From positions 1 through 64,000 of the forward strand of contig RSEH01000073.1 of NCBI GenBank assembly GCA_006503475.1: a DNA stretch of 64,000 bases, in the 5' to 3' direction. A model generated the notes under the pieces. The model did not search any database and had not been told where the DNA came from. It saw only the letters and a list, made by a program, of their open reading frames with translations. The DNA is from Stentor roeselii. Its lineage: Eukaryota > Ciliophora > Heterotrichea > Heterotrichida > Stentoridae. Position numbers and translations under genes: made by a program. The first letter of the stretch is position 1; every line of letters begins with the position of its first letter. This document shows, piece after piece, positions 36,199-45,113 of the stretch.

Positions 36199-38565
36199 AT
36201 GGAAGCGCTTGATGTCAAGTACGGAAGAGACATCAATTGTCTTAGGGAAAAGGATAAAAATGTTAGAATCAATGCTTTGAAAAGACTGGAACAAGAATTG
36301 TTTAAGGAGGAGATTTCTAGTCTTAGACATCTTTTTGCGGGAAAAATGAAAGGTCCACTTTTGGAAGTGTTGAAAGACCCGGCTGATAAGTGTAAAGAAC
36401 TTGCTGTTGAGATTATTAGGAAAATGCTTGTTGGCGATCATATTGAAGTGGATGATGTTTATTTGGTTTTAAAAGGTATTCATTCTCGATTGGCTGTTGA
36501 ACCGTGTCTGGAGACTTGTGAAGAGGTTAGAATAGCGGAGATGGGTTTGGTTTCGATTATTTTGGAAAAGTTTGTGAAGTTTATTCAGCCTTGTATTTCA
36601 GATGTGACGGATATTTTAGCCCGTTTAGGTAAAGACAAATGCCCAGCAATAAAGAACCAGGTCTCATCAGCAGTGATTTTCATAGCAAAAAAAGGTCTTC
36701 GTTTCGGCAGTAAAAAGATCTTAGACGGTATTCGCAGCAACTCATCTCACCAGCAGTTCAAAGTAAGATGTTTATCTCTAGAAGCCTTCGGAGCTCTCAG
36801 TCTTCACGACTCCGGAGTGGCTGAAGAATTATTCATCGAGTTCAAAAAGGCCCAAGTTGACCGTCGCCCTGAGGTAAGACTTCAGACCTACGCAGTAGTA
36901 AACGAGATCTTAACCCACATGAACTACGCAGATCTCGTTAAAATTGAAGGAAAATTCGTATATCTTCTTATTGGAGGACTGAATGACGAAGAATGCGCTT
37001 TCAAGGTTCAAGAGTGGTTTACTTCTGCCAGCTTCAGGGTGTTCCAAGCTGCTCAGGATTACGGAGAAAGTCTTCAAGAGTTCCAAGAAAGTTGGCTTGT
37101 AAAGAGAAATGTGAGAAATTTAGTTGAAATTTGTCTTTCTGATATTCAAGAATGGACTATTCAAGACTTTTACAGAAGTCGAGCTGTGAATGTGTTGAAG
37201 AATGTTGTTGATATGGCTGGAAATGATTTTTGTCCTTTTTTGGATAAAGTTTTAAAGGTCTTGTTCAATGCCTATGCTACTAGCAATGACTTGAAGTACA
37301 GTGAATTACTGGAAGTTGTTGTTTTTCGCTTAGCTTCAAATATACAACTTGTAAGTATTTTGAACGCATATGAGAATATCATGGTTGAAACTTTAAGTTC
37401 TGTTGAAAAGGCTGCTGGACTTAAGCTTCTTTCGCCGTTGGTTCAAGGTGTTGAAAAGACTTTATCGAATTTAGGTCTTTTAGTTGATTTTTTATTTGTG
37501 AAAGATTTCGTTGCTGATTATTCTTTACACATCGCACTTCTTTTGCCAGTTTCTTCCATCATCGCGACATTTCAATTAGACTGCAAGACCTACATGAACG
37601 AGTTATTTTACATTCTCCTAACCCTTGAAAACACTTTAAAAGACCAGACCTTATCAACAGTTTCCCTTCTAGCAGATCACTGCGGTTTTTCCCAAGTAAG
37701 TGACTTGTACAGTCTAGAGCTTCCTTTCACACTTCCAAAAATCATCACAAATCACTATTCCTGGGACTCCAGCAGTTTCGAAAGACGTCAATTCCGGAAC
37801 TTAATAACACGGGCAGGGGCAGGGGTTAAACCTTTCTGGGACTCAATCTTAAAAGTCCTTGTTGAAAACTGTTCAAAAGATAAAGACAATGAAGTCCGTT
37901 ACGACATGTTAGCAGTCTTTGAATCCCTTTCCACAAATCCAGACCTCGAGGGTCTTCTTTATTCCTCCAGCGAGGCAGTCCTTTGCTCTATCATCACCTC
38001 GACAGCTGCTTGGAAAGTCGGAGTTTCAAGTGTTCAAATAAGAATTTCAAGTCTTGTCTGTTTCAACAACCTGGTAAAATCAAAGGCGCTGAACATTCAA
38101 GTCCTTAACAAGAACTGGGAAAAGTTCTTTGCAGCTTTTTCAGGGTGTCTTGATGATGACTGGGATAATGAATTGCGACTCGCTGCGCTTCAGTCTGTTT
38201 TAACTCTCGCCTCTCAAGAGCATGAACAACTTGAAGCCAAATGTCTCGAAGGCCTTCTTAAAGAAACCCTTAAAAGATTGGATGACTCTGTTAATGCGAT
38301 TCGAGTTCTGGCAACGAAACCACTTGAAAAGCTTATTCGTGAAATAGGAAATAAGGGCATCTGTGTGGAAGGCATCGATAAAATCATCAGGGTGTTACTT
38401 TTACATTTGGATGATGATAATGAATTACTTAGAACTGGAGTTTTTGATGTTCTTCTTGCGTTGGGTGAGAACTGGAAAGAACTCTTACTGGACATTGCCA
38501 AGGAAAAGAGAGAAAAACAGAGAAATGGTGAAATTGTTGACAAGTTAATGAATATGATAGTGTAG
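36199..38565 (+). CDS. DNAAF5: Dynein axonemal assembly factor 5 (HEATR2)
   Basis: DNAAF5 is a cytoplasmic factor needed to preassemble axonemal dynein arms. The 788-residue protein is built of HEAT repeats. Segments that line up with human DNAAF5 include ISHQHWKVRVAAIEATGA (here SSHQQFKVRCLSLEAFGA), LLSSLNDEVPEVR (LLIGGLNDEECAFK), LLKRLDDVSNDVRMAA (TLKRLDDSVNAIRVLA) and [20 protein letters not shown] (LLLHLDDDNELLRTGVFDVL), in the same order and at similar positions. Length is close to the 855 residues of the human protein. It starts 7 bp from the SCYL2 start on the other strand and ends 28 bp from the convergent ankyrin gene. Confidence 0.85.
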   Translation: MEALDVKYGRDINCLREKDKNVRINALKRLEQELFKEEISSLRHLFAGKMKGPLLEVLKDPADKCKELAVEIIRKMLVGDHIEVDDVYLVLKGIHSRLAVEPCLETCEEVRIAEMGLVSIILEKFVKFIQPCISDVTDILARLGKDKCPAIKNQVSSAVIFIAKKGLRFGSKKILDGIRSNSSHQQFKVRCLSLEAFGALSLHDSGVAEELFIEFKKAQVDRRPEVRLQTYAVVNEILTHMNYADLVKIEGKFVYLLIGGLNDEECAFKVQEWFTSASFRVFQAAQDYGESLQEFQESWLVKRNVRNLVEICLSDIQEWTIQDFYRSRAVNVLKNVVDMAGNDFCPFLDKVLKVLFNAYATSNDLKYSELLEVVVFRLASNIQLVSILNAYENIMVETLSSVEKAAGLKLLSPLVQGVEKTLSNLGLLVDFLFVKDFVADYSLHIALLLPVSSIIATFQLDCKTYMNELFYILLTLENTLKDQTLSTVSLLADHCGFSQVSDLYSLELPFTLPKIITNHYSWDSSSFERRQFRNLITRAGAGVKPFWDSILKVLVENCSKDKDNEVRYDMLAVFESLSTNPDLEGLLYSSSEAVLCSIITSTAAWKVGVSSVQIRISSLVCFNNLVKSKALNIQVLNKNWEKFFAAFSGCLDDDWDNELRLAALQSVLTLASQEHEQLEAKCLEGLLKETLKRLDDSVNAIRVLATKPLEKLIREIGNKGICVEGIDKIIRVLLLHLDDDNELLRTGVFDVLLALGENWKELLLDIAKEKREKQRNGEIVDKLMNMIV

Positions 38566-38593
38566 AAAGTAACAAAAGTGGTTAGATTTATGA

Positions 38594-39517
38594 TTAATCA
38601 GTCTCAAGTTCCCAGATATCGTCGCCTGTCCTGTTCATCGACGTTGCCATTGACAGGCCTTTGAGTGTGAAGGAATATTTGAAAACTTCTGACCGATGCA
38701 CTGTGATCCCGATTTCTTGAAGCTTGGACTCCAGGTAGTCGAAAATTTCTCCTGAATCAACCAGAGCCAATAGTTCAAAATGATAAGAGGACAGGTCAAG
38801 TTTAACTGTTTCTATTAAATAAATGAAGATATCTCGGTACTTTTGGTTACGGTACTTGTTGTAACCTTTTCCTGTTATTAAAAGAGCGTTTTCTTTGAAC
38901 TTGTTTAGAACTGAAAGGTCACAGTTGAAGTGCTCGTAAAGAAGTTTAACTACACGGAAATGACCGAAGCGACAAGCTATTAAAATCGCTGTCTCACCTT
39001 GATCGTTACGAGATGAAAAGGAAAACTCTTCTGGGGTTTCTTTATCTTTGAAGTAGTTATAGATGAAGTTAAGTACACCTAAGGAGTTCATTCTACATGC
39101 TGTGTGGACTGGGTACTCAAAAATCCCGGTAGTTTGAGGAAGTTGAAGGTAAATCGGTAAATAGACTCTTAGTAAGTTTGAGTGATTTTTAGCACATATT
39201 ATATTTATTGCACGTAAATATTGACTTTCCAGCATTTCATTCATTTTGGAATTGCATGCACCCAGCTCTAGTAATTTTAAGTAGATAGGGCCGCTGCCGA
39301 TATTTACTGAATAGGCTAAGGCGTTTAGCCTTTTTCCATTGATTTTTACTATTTCTTTGTCGATTAGTTCGGATATTGATTTGTTGTTGTTCTGCATCAA
39401 GCCGTAGAAAATACTTAGTCTTTTTGGATCGTTCGTGTCGATGGCTTCTTTTGCTTTTATGTTGTATAAACTTTCATGTATTTCCAATGGTCTTTGCTTG
39501 TTTTCACAACAGCCCAT
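38594..39517 (-). CDS. Ankyrin-repeat protein with dual-acylation N-terminus
   Basis: The protein has 307 residues and begins MGCCENKQ: Gly2 for myristoylation, Cys3 and Cys4 for palmitoylation. Ankyrin-type repeats are best seen in the middle (YPVHTACRMNSLGVLNFIYNY, ETAILIACRFGHFRVVKLLYEH and NALLITGKGYNKYRNQ). The last 60 residues have no recognised domain. A membrane-tethered adaptor is the likely role. It is convergent with DNAAF5 (28 bp between stops). Confidence 0.8.
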   Translation of the reverse strand: MGCCENKQRPLEIHESLYNIKAKEAIDTNDPKRLSIFYGLMQNNNKSISELIDKEIVKINGKRLNALAYSVNIGSGPIYLKLLELGACNSKMNEMLESQYLRAINIICAKNHSNLLRVYLPIYLQLPQTTGIFEYPVHTACRMNSLGVLNFIYNYFKDKETPEEFSFSSRNDQGETAILIACRFGHFRVVKLLYEHFNCDLSVLNKFKENALLITGKGYNKYRNQKYRDIFIYLIETVKLDLSSYHFELLALVDSGEIFDYLESKLQEIGITVHRSEVFKYSFTLKGLSMATSMNRTGDDIWELETD

Positions 39518-39857
39518 TTGATTTATTTAAGAGAATTTTATTGTTGAAAGTGATTTATGGTTTCAATAGTTTGGCTTTTATTTATGAGAGTGGAGGGTTT
39601 GATATTAGGAGATGATTTGATTAGTGTTGTAGATTAATTGGGTTAATTGTGAGAACTTGATTTTATTCTTCAGGTTATTTGATTAGAAAATTGATAAAAT
39701 TATCAAGTCTTTATAATGAATTCAATAAGTTTTAAAATTCACTAAAACCTAATCTCCAAAAACCATCTCCTAAAATCCAAAACCTAAAACCTTTAAACTC
39801 TCATACCAACCCAAACCAACTCATCCATCCTTCATCTTATTCTCTAATCTAAAATAA
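39518..39857. other. Divergent intergenic region with a skew switch
   Basis: About 340 bp. From 39518 to about 39680 the plus strand is G-rich and C-poor; from about 39730 to 39857 it is C-rich and nearly G-free. The switch matches the divergent orientation of the flanking genes. No gene or repeat is seen. Confidence 0.65.
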
Positions 39858-40316
39858 ATGTCAGAAAAAGACTTAATCAAATTTCTCTCAGACGAGTCAG
39901 AAAAAATGCTCTTTGAAAGCTTTGACGAAAAAGATAAGTTCGACACAGAAATCTGCGGATGGAAAGACATAAACCCACAAAGTACATCAATCCAATCAAA
40001 AGACCCAGAAACAGCTCGTTTTCGAATAAGAACCGTTCCAAGTAGGGGCACCTTGTCAAGAAGTAACTCAAGCAAAAGCCAGCTGAGCACTTTAAGTTCA
40101 GGCCAAAGCGGCAACAACAGCCCTTGTCGAGATGGTGAAAAATCAGTGAAAACCCGAAAACAACTCGCGACTCTTTGTTCAGGTATCGGAGACCCTCCGT
40201 TTCCATCAAGTCAAATAGTTGACATCAAATTTCACCGACCTCCAAAAGCGCGGAAGAGTCGAAAGCCTATAAAAGTTTTTAAACTTCCTAATGTTAGTCA
40301 AGAAAACGATGAGTAG
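39858..40316 (+). CDS. Hypothetical Ser-rich protein, 152 residues
   Basis: I do not recognise this protein. The acidic N-terminus (MSEKDLIKFLSDESEKMLFE) may be helical; the middle is Ser-rich and disordered (SRSNSSKSQLSTLSSGQSG) and the end is basic (PPKARKSRKPIKVFKL). C-ending codons support coding. Basic and Ser-rich stretches suggest phosphorylation, for example by a neighbouring kinase, but that is only a guess. Confidence 0.6.
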   Translation: MSEKDLIKFLSDESEKMLFESFDEKDKFDTEICGWKDINPQSTSIQSKDPETARFRIRTVPSRGTLSRSNSSKSQLSTLSSGQSGNNSPCRDGEKSVKTRKQLATLCSGIGDPPFPSSQIVDIKFHRPPKARKSRKPIKVFKLPNVSQENDE

Positions 40317-40495
40317 TTAGCGATGATGACTTAGAATAAAGATGTTCCTTAAAATTTAGAGAAGTCAGTTAAAAGTTGAGATTTTAGATGGGGAATTATT
40401 GTTCAATGAGGAGAAATAGTTGAATTAATGGTTTTTAGATCATTTTTTTACATTTTTCATCATTTTTCATCATTTTCATCATTTTTCCTGATAAA

Positions 40496-41566
40496 ATGGG
40501 TTGTCTCTGTCCACCTTCTAAAATCTCTCCAAAAGAAGAGCCAGAAGGGAACCCAAACGAGTTAGGGCCTCATCAATTTAAAAACATCAAAGTAATCGGA
40601 CGGGGAGGCTTCGGCAAGGTAGTCCTAGCAAGTAAAAAAGGAACTGAGGACTTCTACGCAATCAAAATCATTAAAAAGAAACTTTTAACTGACCAGGTGC
40701 AAATTGACCATGCAGTGACTGAAAGACTTATACTAGAAAAAGCAAAGTGTCCTTTTATTGCAAGACTTCATTTCGCCTTCCAAACAAATAAAAATTTGTA
40801 CCTTGTGATGGAATATCTGAGTGGAGGAGAGCTATTCTTTCATCTCACTCAAAGCCGGGTGTTCAGCGAAGTTCGTGCAAGGTTTTACTTATCAGAGATC
40901 GTCTTGGCTTTAGAGTATCTTCACAGTAACGGAATCATCTACCGAGACCTGAAACCAGAAAATGTCCTTCTAGACCAAGAAGGACACGTCAGATTAACAG
41001 ACTTCGGCTTAAGTAAAAGCGGTTTAACTGAAAAGCAAAAAGCGACAACATTTTGTGGGACTCCTGAATACCTCGCACCTGAGATAATCCAAAACATTCC
41101 TTATGATAAAGCTGTTGACTTCTGGAGTTTAGGAGCTTTGCTTTACTTTATGCTTTCAGGAACACCTCCACATTACAGTAAGAATAAAGATGAGATTTTC
41201 AAGAATGTTTTATTTAGAAATATTGAACCCTTGCTGAGCGTCAGCGAAGCTGCGAATGACCTGATCTTGAAACTTTTACAGACAGATCCATCGAAAAGAC
41301 TGAGCAGTGCAGAAGGTGTTAAAAAACATGAATGGTTTGAAGGATATGACTGGGAAGAGATCTACAAAAAAGGTCTAAAGCCGCCTTTTATCCCTAAAGA
41401 AAGACCACTCTCAGCGATTTCCAACCTTGGAAGCCTTTCAGGTCTGAATAAAACTGAAGAATCAATTGAGTCACATGACCTTAGACATGAAGTGATGCAG
41501 ATAAGCGGGTTTACCTATCGCGACCACACAAGTGACATGATTGGAAGTCACAGTAAACAAAATTAA
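40496..41566 (+). CDS. AGC-family Ser/Thr kinase, N-acylated
   Basis: The protein has 356 residues. All catalytic motifs are intact: GRGGFGKV (residue 35), AIK Lys (58), YRDLKPEN, TDFGLS, activation loop TTFCGTPEYLAPE and DFWSLG. The T-loop TFCGTPEY is the PDK1 target site of AGC kinases. The C-terminal tail ends with SGFTYRD, a hydrophobic motif like the F-x-x-F-S/T-Y of S6K, SGK and PKC, with Ile at the first aromatic position. It begins MGCLCPP: Gly2 and Cys3 and Cys5 suggest myristoylation and palmitoylation, so it acts at membranes. No PH, C1 or C2 domain is present. Confidence 0.92.
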   Translation: MGCLCPPSKISPKEEPEGNPNELGPHQFKNIKVIGRGGFGKVVLASKKGTEDFYAIKIIKKKLLTDQVQIDHAVTERLILEKAKCPFIARLHFAFQTNKNLYLVMEYLSGGELFFHLTQSRVFSEVRARFYLSEIVLALEYLHSNGIIYRDLKPENVLLDQEGHVRLTDFGLSKSGLTEKQKATTFCGTPEYLAPEIIQNIPYDKAVDFWSLGALLYFMLSGTPPHYSKNKDEIFKNVLFRNIEPLLSVSEAANDLILKLLQTDPSKRLSSAEGVKKHEWFEGYDWEEIYKKGLKPPFIPKERPLSAISNLGSLSGLNKTEESIESHDLRHEVMQISGFTYRDHTSDMIGSHSKQN

Positions 41567-41594
41567 CAACTTTCTAGCTGTAACCATTTATTCA

Positions 41595-41930
41595 TTATTT
41601 CCTTGCCAAGTTCACAGTTTCTCTCTTAAGAACATGTAACAAGGTCTGAGAACTTTCTAATATCTTCAAATATGCTCCTTCAGTCTCTGAAATCGCTTTA
41701 TCGTATTCTTGCTTTGTTGCCAGTTTCGATGAAAGACCTTCGTTTGTTCCTCTTAATCTTTCAGTAAGTGCCGCGATTTCTTTTTCAATTGCGTTTTTTT
41801 CAGTCATTTCAGCTTGGATCTGCCTGTCGAGGCTTCCTCGATGCTCTTTCAACTCTTCTAAACATGCGATGAGTTGATTGTTGTAGTTCTGAAGAGACGC
41901 TCCCTACATGTGCCATACATGGGCTGCCAT
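41595..41930 (-). CDS. SSNA1: SSNA1/DIP13 microtubule-associated protein (two exons)
   Basis: SSNA1 (NA14, DIP13 in Chlamydomonas) is a small coiled-coil protein of basal bodies and axonemes that forms fibrils and branches microtubules. The 106-residue spliced protein is almost collinear with the human one: M-x3-GASLQNYNNQLIACLEEL for human GAALQNYNNELVKCIEEL, and [21 protein letters not shown] for [21 protein letters not shown]. Exon 1 gives only four residues (MAAH), and a 15-nt intron (41904-41918) separates it from the rest. Without the intron the conserved N-terminus is lost. The human Ser/Gly-rich tail is absent. Its ATG lies 15 bp from that of the divergent SWI3-type gene. Confidence 0.95.
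41904..41918 (-). other. 15-nt intron (SSNA1)
   Basis: On the sense strand it reads GTATGGCACATGTAG: GTAT donor, A at position 10, TAG acceptor in phase 0. Removal restores the conserved N-terminus of SSNA1 with no gap against the human protein. Confidence 0.95.
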
Positions 41931-41945
41931 TAATCTTTATAAAGA
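41931..41945. promoter_or_regulatory. 15-bp divergent spacer with TTTATAAA
   Basis: The start codons of SSNA1 and the SWI3-type gene are separated by 15 bp containing CTTTATAAAG, a perfect palindrome that could serve as a TATA-like element in both directions. The promoter role is inferred. Confidence 0.55.
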
Positions 41946-43115
41946 ATGAGCGATATTATCGTCAATCTCGTGCCCTGCGAAGATGGATACACAATAGAAG
42001 ACTTGCCTAATTATCATATTGGACACTCTGAGTTTCAAGTCAGTCAACAGTCGAATTACTTTCAGGTTGAACCTTTTGATGTGATGCCCAAGTCGCCTGA
42101 AGAGTTTCCATCGTCTGCGATTCCTTCTTGTTCTTCGTGGTTTGATGGTCGATCAGTCCATATTATTGAAAAGGAAAGTCTTCCGGAATTCTTCTGTGGA
42201 AAGTACCCAAGTAAGAACCAGACTACTTATATGCATTACAGAAATTTCATGGTTAGGACTTATAGGGAAAACCCTGAACAGTATTTGACTGGAACTGCTT
42301 GTAGAAGAGCGCTAGTGGGAGACGCCTGCGCCATTATCAGGATCCACGCATTTCTCGACAAATGGGGACTCATCAACTTTTTAGTCGAGCCTGCATCCAG
42401 GCCTCATCCACTCTATCAAGTAGTAGTCCCTCCTCGGAATTCAAAGATTGTTCGAAGTGCAGAAGCGAAATGGTGCGGGTATTGTGGAGAGCCCGTTTAT
42501 GACCTTTGGTACGCTCATGAATTGCTTGTGTTGTGTCCGAAGTGCTTCGGAGAAGGGAACTTTCCACTAATTTTATCACAAGAAGACTTCGTTAAACATC
42601 GAGGAGAACATCATTATAGTGTTCAGGCCACTCAGGTCAATGTTGAACTGCTTAGGGCAGTTAATCGATTTGGAGATGACTGGGATAAAGTGGCTGAAAG
42701 TCTTGGAAAAACCCCGACTGAGTGCATGTGGGAATTCGCCAAGGCACCGATTAATGAAATCACTGATGGAAAATGTGCGTTGAAATCGAAGGATAGTATT
42801 AGTGCATTATGTGACTTGAATAATCCTCTGTTGAATGAAGTTTTGGTTAATATTAAGAGACAAGATGTACATGGTTGCAAAACACACGATTCAATTTCTC
42901 AGGACCTGTCTAATATCAACAAAAAAATCCAAGATATTGAAGACTCACTTGAAGGACTAGCCAAAGCTCAGGAAAGTTTAAACGATTTACAAAATTGCTA
43001 CAATAAAGCCAAAGCTGAGTATTTATTACAGAGAATTCACACAGCTCAAGTGAGAAGAGTTGAAGAAGCACCTAAGTGCTTTGTTGTTAAAGCTCCTAAG
43101 AATAGAAGTAATTAG
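41946..43115 (+). CDS. SWI3/SMARCC-type chromatin-remodelling subunit
   Basis: SWI3-family proteins are core subunits of SWI/SNF remodellers in the nucleus. The 389-residue protein has a SWIRM domain at about 60-150 (EFFCGKYPSKN, HYRNFMVRTYRENPEQYLT, RIHAFLDKWGLINFLV), a zinc knuckle at 172-200 (CGYCGEP, then CPKC) and a SANT domain at 222-265 (VELLRAVNRFGDDWDKVAESL). The C-terminus is a coiled coil, as used for dimerisation. It is shorter than yeast Swi3 and animal SMARCC1/2 because it lacks the long N- and C-terminal extensions. It faces SSNA1 across 15 bp and converges on an INO80E-like gene with 4 bp between stops. Confidence 0.9.
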   Translation: MSDIIVNLVPCEDGYTIEDLPNYHIGHSEFQVSQQSNYFQVEPFDVMPKSPEEFPSSAIPSCSSWFDGRSVHIIEKESLPEFFCGKYPSKNQTTYMHYRNFMVRTYRENPEQYLTGTACRRALVGDACAIIRIHAFLDKWGLINFLVEPASRPHPLYQVVVPPRNSKIVRSAEAKWCGYCGEPVYDLWYAHELLVLCPKCFGEGNFPLILSQEDFVKHRGEHHYSVQATQVNVELLRAVNRFGDDWDKVAESLGKTPTECMWEFAKAPINEITDGKCALKSKDSISALCDLNNPLLNEVLVNIKRQDVHGCKTHDSISQDLSNINKKIQDIEDSLEGLAKAQESLNDLQNCYNKAKAEYLLQRIHTAQVRRVEEAPKCFVVKAPKNRSN

Positions 43116-43119
43116 TTAG

Positions 43120-43365
43120 TTAAGCTTGGGGCTCTTCTTGTTCGTCTGTTTTTGCCTTTTTTTGAGGTTTTGAGGACTTTTTGTGGATTTCCGTCACTTT
43201 TTCTTCCATGAAAGAAATTTCGCGTTTTAAGGTACGGATAGATTTTGAAGCGATTTCGAATTGAGATGAAAGTTTTATGTGTTCCTGTTTAGAAGTTACT
43301 GTTTGAAGACCCTTGAATTTTCTTTTTAGGTGTTTATATTTTTCTCTATAGTCCACACTATCCAT
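43120..43365 (-). CDS. Small coiled-coil protein resembling INO80E
   Basis: The protein has 81 residues. DYREKYKHLKRKFKGLQ resembles the start of INO80 complex subunit E (DYKKKYRNLKRKLKFL), and the following 40 residues continue as a coiled coil with a Lys-rich tail, as in that subunit. The match is short and coiled coils mislead easily, so the name is tentative. Its neighbour is another remodelling subunit, which fits but does not prove the call. The stops of the two genes are separated by four bases. Confidence 0.5.
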   Translation of the reverse strand: MDSVDYREKYKHLKRKFKGLQTVTSKQEHIKLSSQFEIASKSIRTLKREISFMEEKVTEIHKKSSKPQKKAKTDEQEEPQA

Positions 43366-43570
43366 GGTTGTTTTTATAAGAAAATAATTAAATGAATATT
43401 TTTATATGATAATATCCATTACAAACAAAAAAACTTTAATTCTCTCTCATTTACTATCTTCATTAAATCCAACAATAAAACCCTTATCCAATCTCAAATA
43501 AATAATTATAACCAGACCACCCTTCAATCAATCAACCTCCAGGTATTCTAAACTCCATTCAAATAAATAA

Positions 43571-45097
43571 ATGGTTCTTCTCGGAAAATTATTAAAAGGC
43601 CGGTCAACCCGAGCTCCTAAAGACCTCCGCGACACTCGAGTGCGTCGCATCAAGGCACTGATTCAACATGAAGACCTGAAAAACGAAGAAGAGTTCAGGA
43701 AAAAAAAACGAGAACATTTGCGAAACTCTATCCAAGAAGAGCAAAAAATAACGAATTTCAACAACAAGAAACTCTTGACTGAATGGCGAAAAATTATGAG
43801 GATGGCTAAAACTGATGAGCTTAAACGAGAAATTGAAATTTTTTCTCAGAACCATGAACGAGAAGTTGACTCGAAAGATGCAGTTATGCAGATGCTTGAT
43901 CGTGATTTAGAAGAGGCTGAAGAACAGTATCAGACTGCTTTGAGGAACTATATGATACATGTTGATAGGTTGCTATTGCTTCAAGAAACCCGCCTTCAAG
44001 GCCTAGAAGAAGAATTCAAGCGCGACCTTCGTATCCTCGAAGACGAATTCAGCATCGAGCGTCGAGACATCGTCGAAAACCACCGATTCGAGAAAAAAGA
44101 GCTTCAAGACGTAATCCACGCAGTACAAGAAGAAGAAAAGCGTCGAACAGACAGCATAAAATCCAAGCACGAGACAAACATCGAAGGAAGCAAGCGTAAC
44201 GAAGAGACAACAATGCTTCAAAGGACCCTCGAAAGCAAAACAAACGACTTAAAACGCGAGCTCGACATGAACTTCCAGAACTACCAACAAGGAAGCAAAG
44301 ACCTAAACAAAGAATTCCAAGAATCCTCAGAACTAAACAAAAAAACATCAAAAGAAATCGAAAGACTTTCTCGTCAAGTCGAAGCCGATAAAAACAAAAT
44401 CGAAAAACTCAAGTCCGAAGCAGCAAAAACTGAAAAAGAATGCGCGGCACGAAACCAGGCATTGAAAAATGAACTTGACACTGTTACACGTCATTATCAT
44501 GAACTTAAGAAGAAGATGGTGCAGTTTCGAGAAGAAGAAGTAAGAAGACTTACTCTTTTGATTAATAACTCGCGAGATACTTCGAGTAAACTTAAGGATC
44601 AGGTTAATCTTGGGTCGAAAATATTGAAATTGGCGGAACTTTGTAGAAAACTTGAAACTGAAAGAGAAAAAGTTATTCCTTTTTATGCTAGTGATGCAGA
44701 AGCTGCTAATGAAGAGAGACAATTATTGGAAAATGATAGAGTTGAAGCTCCTATGCAGAATTTAGCTCATACTCAGGAAATTCTACAGTTTTTGAACCCT
44801 GAGTATGCGTATGATGAGTTTGCGGCTCTTGAGAACTTTTATAAAAGATTTAACAAAGTGTTGTTGGATAAATTGGCTATTGAAAAGCAGAAAAAACAAT
44901 TGGAACATGAGAATTTGTTCTTTAAGAGCTTGTTGAAACAGTATCTGGATGGCGTTTCTGTCAATGAAGACGTAATGGCCGGGTCAAACCCTCTCCTAGT
45001 GATAAACAACCGTATCCAAATCAACCGTCCTCCAGTAGAACAAGTTGAGAAGCCCGTAATCGAAGCAGCCCATGTGATGCAGAACCGTATCCGATAG
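43571..45097 (+). CDS. DRC2: Dynein regulatory complex subunit 2 (CCDC65)
   Basis: DRC2 is part of the nexin link between outer doublet microtubules of motile cilia. The 508-residue protein is almost entirely coiled coil and lines up with CCDC65 over the first half: WRKIMRMAKTDELKREIEIFSQNHEREVDSKD (human WRAI..[28 protein letters not shown]), then LDRDLEEAEEQYQTALRNYMIHVDRLLLLQ ([30 protein letters not shown]) and EFSIERRDIVENHRFEKKELQD. Length is similar to the human protein (484). From about 43980 to 44460 codon use shifts sharply to C-ending codons. The DENN gene starts 16 bp after the stop. Confidence 0.92.
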   Translation: MVLLGKLLKGRSTRAPKDLRDTRVRRIKALIQHEDLKNEEEFRKKKREHLRNSIQEEQKITNFNNKKLLTEWRKIMRMAKTDELKREIEIFSQNHEREVDSKDAVMQMLDRDLEEAEEQYQTALRNYMIHVDRLLLLQETRLQGLEEEFKRDLRILEDEFSIERRDIVENHRFEKKELQDVIHAVQEEEKRRTDSIKSKHETNIEGSKRNEETTMLQRTLESKTNDLKRELDMNFQNYQQGSKDLNKEFQESSELNKKTSKEIERLSRQVEADKNKIEKLKSEAAKTEKECAARNQALKNELDTVTRHYHELKKKMVQFREEEVRRLTLLINNSRDTSSKLKDQVNLGSKILKLAELCRKLETEREKVIPFYASDAEAANEERQLLENDRVEAPMQNLAHTQEILQFLNPEYAYDEFAALENFYKRFNKVLLDKLAIEKQKKQLEHENLFFKSLLKQYLDGVSVNEDVMAGSNPLLVINNRIQINRPPVEQVEKPVIEAAHVMQNRIR

Positions 45098-45113
45098 TCT
45101 AGTGTTAGAAATA

